Below are positions 6,352 through 7,109 of a stretch of 7,109 nucleotides of DNA, one piece after another; position 1 is the stretch's first letter, and each line of letters starts with the position of its first letter. The DNA lies in the NCBI GenBank assembly GCA_900321055.1, contig ONUQ01000083.1, forward strand, positions 1-7,109, in the 5' to 3' direction. This stretch comes from an uncultured Elusimicrobia bacterium. Lineage in GTDB: Bacteria; Elusimicrobiota; Endomicrobiia; Endomicrobiales; Endomicrobiaceae. Made by a program: the position numbers and the translations under genes. The notes beneath the pieces were generated by a model, which worked only from the letters and a program-made list of their open reading frames with translations, did no database searches and had not been told where the DNA came from.

Positions 6352-6966
6352 ATGAAAAAAATTTCCTTAAGTTTTTTATTTTTAATATTAATGTTTGTAG
6401 CTTGCCGAAATAATCAACAAAATATTGAGGACCGAAAAGTTGATTCCGTTACCGTAACAGATGATGTTTCGGCAGTATCAGAAAATGTTCAAAAAGAAAC
6501 AAATTGTTTCCCTGCAATAGAAAGATATTTAGTAAACGAATTTGGTAAACAATATCTTAAAGGGGAATATTGTATTCCGTTTCAAACTGTTATTGCAGTA
6601 GATGAAAGAAACAGTGAAGATATTCTTGTTTGGGGTGATTTTTGGGTATTTAATTACAATTTAGTCGGTGACACTCTTGAAACCGTATCAGGAGGAAGTC
6701 ATCCCGGACTTATGCATATAAAACAAACAGATAAAGGTTTTGAAGTAACGGCATTTGACCAAGTGGAAGACGGTTCAAATAATGTAGCGAGTGCAAAAAG
6801 AATATTTGGTGATAAATACGAAAATTTCCGTGCCGTAAACAGTGATGATAAAAAAAGAGAAAAAAACAGAGCAGAAATTTTAGCTAATTATGTAAAAAAA
6901 CATAATATTGCAGCAACAAAATATAAAGATTACGGCTGGCCTGAAAAACAGATTCCTTTAGATTAA
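6352..6966 (+). CDS. 204-aa predicted lipoprotein B (paralogue of 4586-5200)
   Basis: Function unknown. It has a lipoprotein signal (MKKISLSFLFLILMFVAC) with the modified cysteine at residue 18, then a Val/Thr/Ser/Asp-rich tether to about residue 50. The domain then runs from FPAIERYLVNEFG, through VDERNSEDILVWGDFWVFNYN and VSGGSHPGLMHIKQT, to AFDQVEDGS, IFGDKY and YKDYGWPEKQ at the C-terminus. The domain resembles uncharacterised lipoproteins I recall from gut Bacteroidales and similar anaerobes; that is memory, not a search. Conserved blocks shared with A (SGG-x-HPGLMH and the D-x-VEDG) mark the likely functional core. The ribosome binding site is a G-run (6340-6345) six bases before the ATG, and the gene lies 15 bases after the decarboxylase stop, so the two are probably co-transcribed. 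Confidence 0.85.
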   Translation: MKKISLSFLFLILMFVACRNNQQNIEDRKVDSVTVTDDVSAVSENVQKETNCFPAIERYLVNEFGKQYLKGEYCIPFQTVIAVDERNSEDILVWGDFWVFNYNLVGDTLETVSGGSHPGLMHIKQTDKGFEVTAFDQVEDGSNNVASAKRIFGDKYENFRAVNSDDKKREKNRAEILANYVKKHNIAATKYKDYGWPEKQIPLD

Positions 6967-6968
6967 AC

Positions 6969-7000
6969 AGGAAAGTAGGCAAATTTCCTTTCCTTATTTT
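6969..7000 (+). terminator. Probable terminator after lipoprotein B
   Basis: AGGAAAG (6969-6975) and CTTTCCT (6988-6994) form a perfect seven-base stem with a 12-base loop, followed by TATTTT. An alternative pairing AGGAAA/TTTCCT (6969-6974 with 6984-6989) has a nine-base loop. The hairpin begins two bases after the stop codon and has more G/C than its surroundings, which fits a Rho-independent terminator for the decarboxylase-lipoprotein transcript. The T-tract is short. Confidence 0.5.
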
Positions 7001-7109
7001 AAAAAATGACCAAAAATTGAAATAACAAATTATCTTATTTCAAAAAATGCTCAAAATTTAAAATAATAATTTGTCTTATTTCAAAAAATAGTGTAAAATT
7101 GAAATAAGA
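6994..7109. repeat. Tandem ~41-bp palindromic repeats running off the window edge
   Basis: Units begin at 6994, 7035 and 7076, each opening with TTATTT(T/C)AAAAAAT. The first two are 41 bases long and the third is cut by the window end after 34 bases. Units differ from each other at scattered positions along their whole length. Inverted repeats are built in: TTGAAATAA (7017-7025) pairs perfectly with TTATTTCAA (7035-7043) around a nine-base loop, and CTTATTTCAA (from 7075) pairs perfectly with TTGAAATAAG (ending 7108). The array is therefore a chain of alternating hairpins. The total copy number is unknown because the array continues beyond the window. Confidence 0.7.

Noticed and set aside
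6994..7109. CRISPR array
   Set aside because: The 41-base periodicity is suggestive, but variation is spread across the whole unit with no constant repeat and unique spacers, and no cas gene is nearby.
1..7109. Defence island, toxin-antitoxin pair, prophage or transposon
   Set aside because: No nuclease, integrase, transposase, toxin or antitoxin signature was seen in any frame; the rearrangement evidence is fully explained by a local tandem duplication.

Overview
The window is strongly AT-rich, with A/T-biased codons and long homopolymer runs. It encodes mostly small cytoplasmic or lipid-anchored proteins and two membrane transporters. Three proteins have lipoprotein-type N-termini, and several starts have GGAG-like ribosome binding sites. 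Acetolactate decarboxylase, a bile-acid/sodium-type symporter and the 204-residue lipoprotein family suggest a low-GC host-associated (gut-type) anaerobe with a diderm-like lipoprotein repertoire. The phylum cannot be fixed from sequence alone.

Left part (1-2387). A small DUF4186 protein (208-549, +) converges on a TIGR04076-family protein (610-945, -). The latter is divergent from an apparently lipid-anchored 5'-methylthioadenosine/S-adenosylhomocysteine nucleosidase (1073-1894, +). The next ~490 bases hold no intact gene. They do contain a decaying minus-strand gene with an excellent ribosome binding site at 2252-2257 and two in-frame TAA codons.

Right part (2388-7109). An apparent co-directional cluster runs: BASS-family symporter, overlapping MFS_3-type exporter, 204-aa lipoprotein A, then a 333-base gap, then alpha-acetolactate decarboxylase, then 204-aa lipoprotein B (a paralogue of A). 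The gap before the decarboxylase contains a degraded second copy of the last ~55 codons of the MFS gene plus its downstream leader. This indicates an old tandem duplication of an MFS / decarboxylase / lipoprotein segment, followed by loss of one decarboxylase and most of one MFS gene. The surviving decarboxylase has intact catalytic residues, but its N-terminal signal-like segment (ATG at 5534, good ribosome binding site) is out of frame with the enzyme body.

The window ends in a tandem array of ~41-bp palindromic repeats after lipoprotein B. A related hairpin with an identical 11-base loop sequence lies between the DUF4186 and TIGR04076 genes. I found no mobile element, tRNA, rRNA, CRISPR array or recognisable defence system. 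The most informative signals are the duplication scar, the broken decarboxylase start, the decaying minus-strand gene and the exported nucleosidase.
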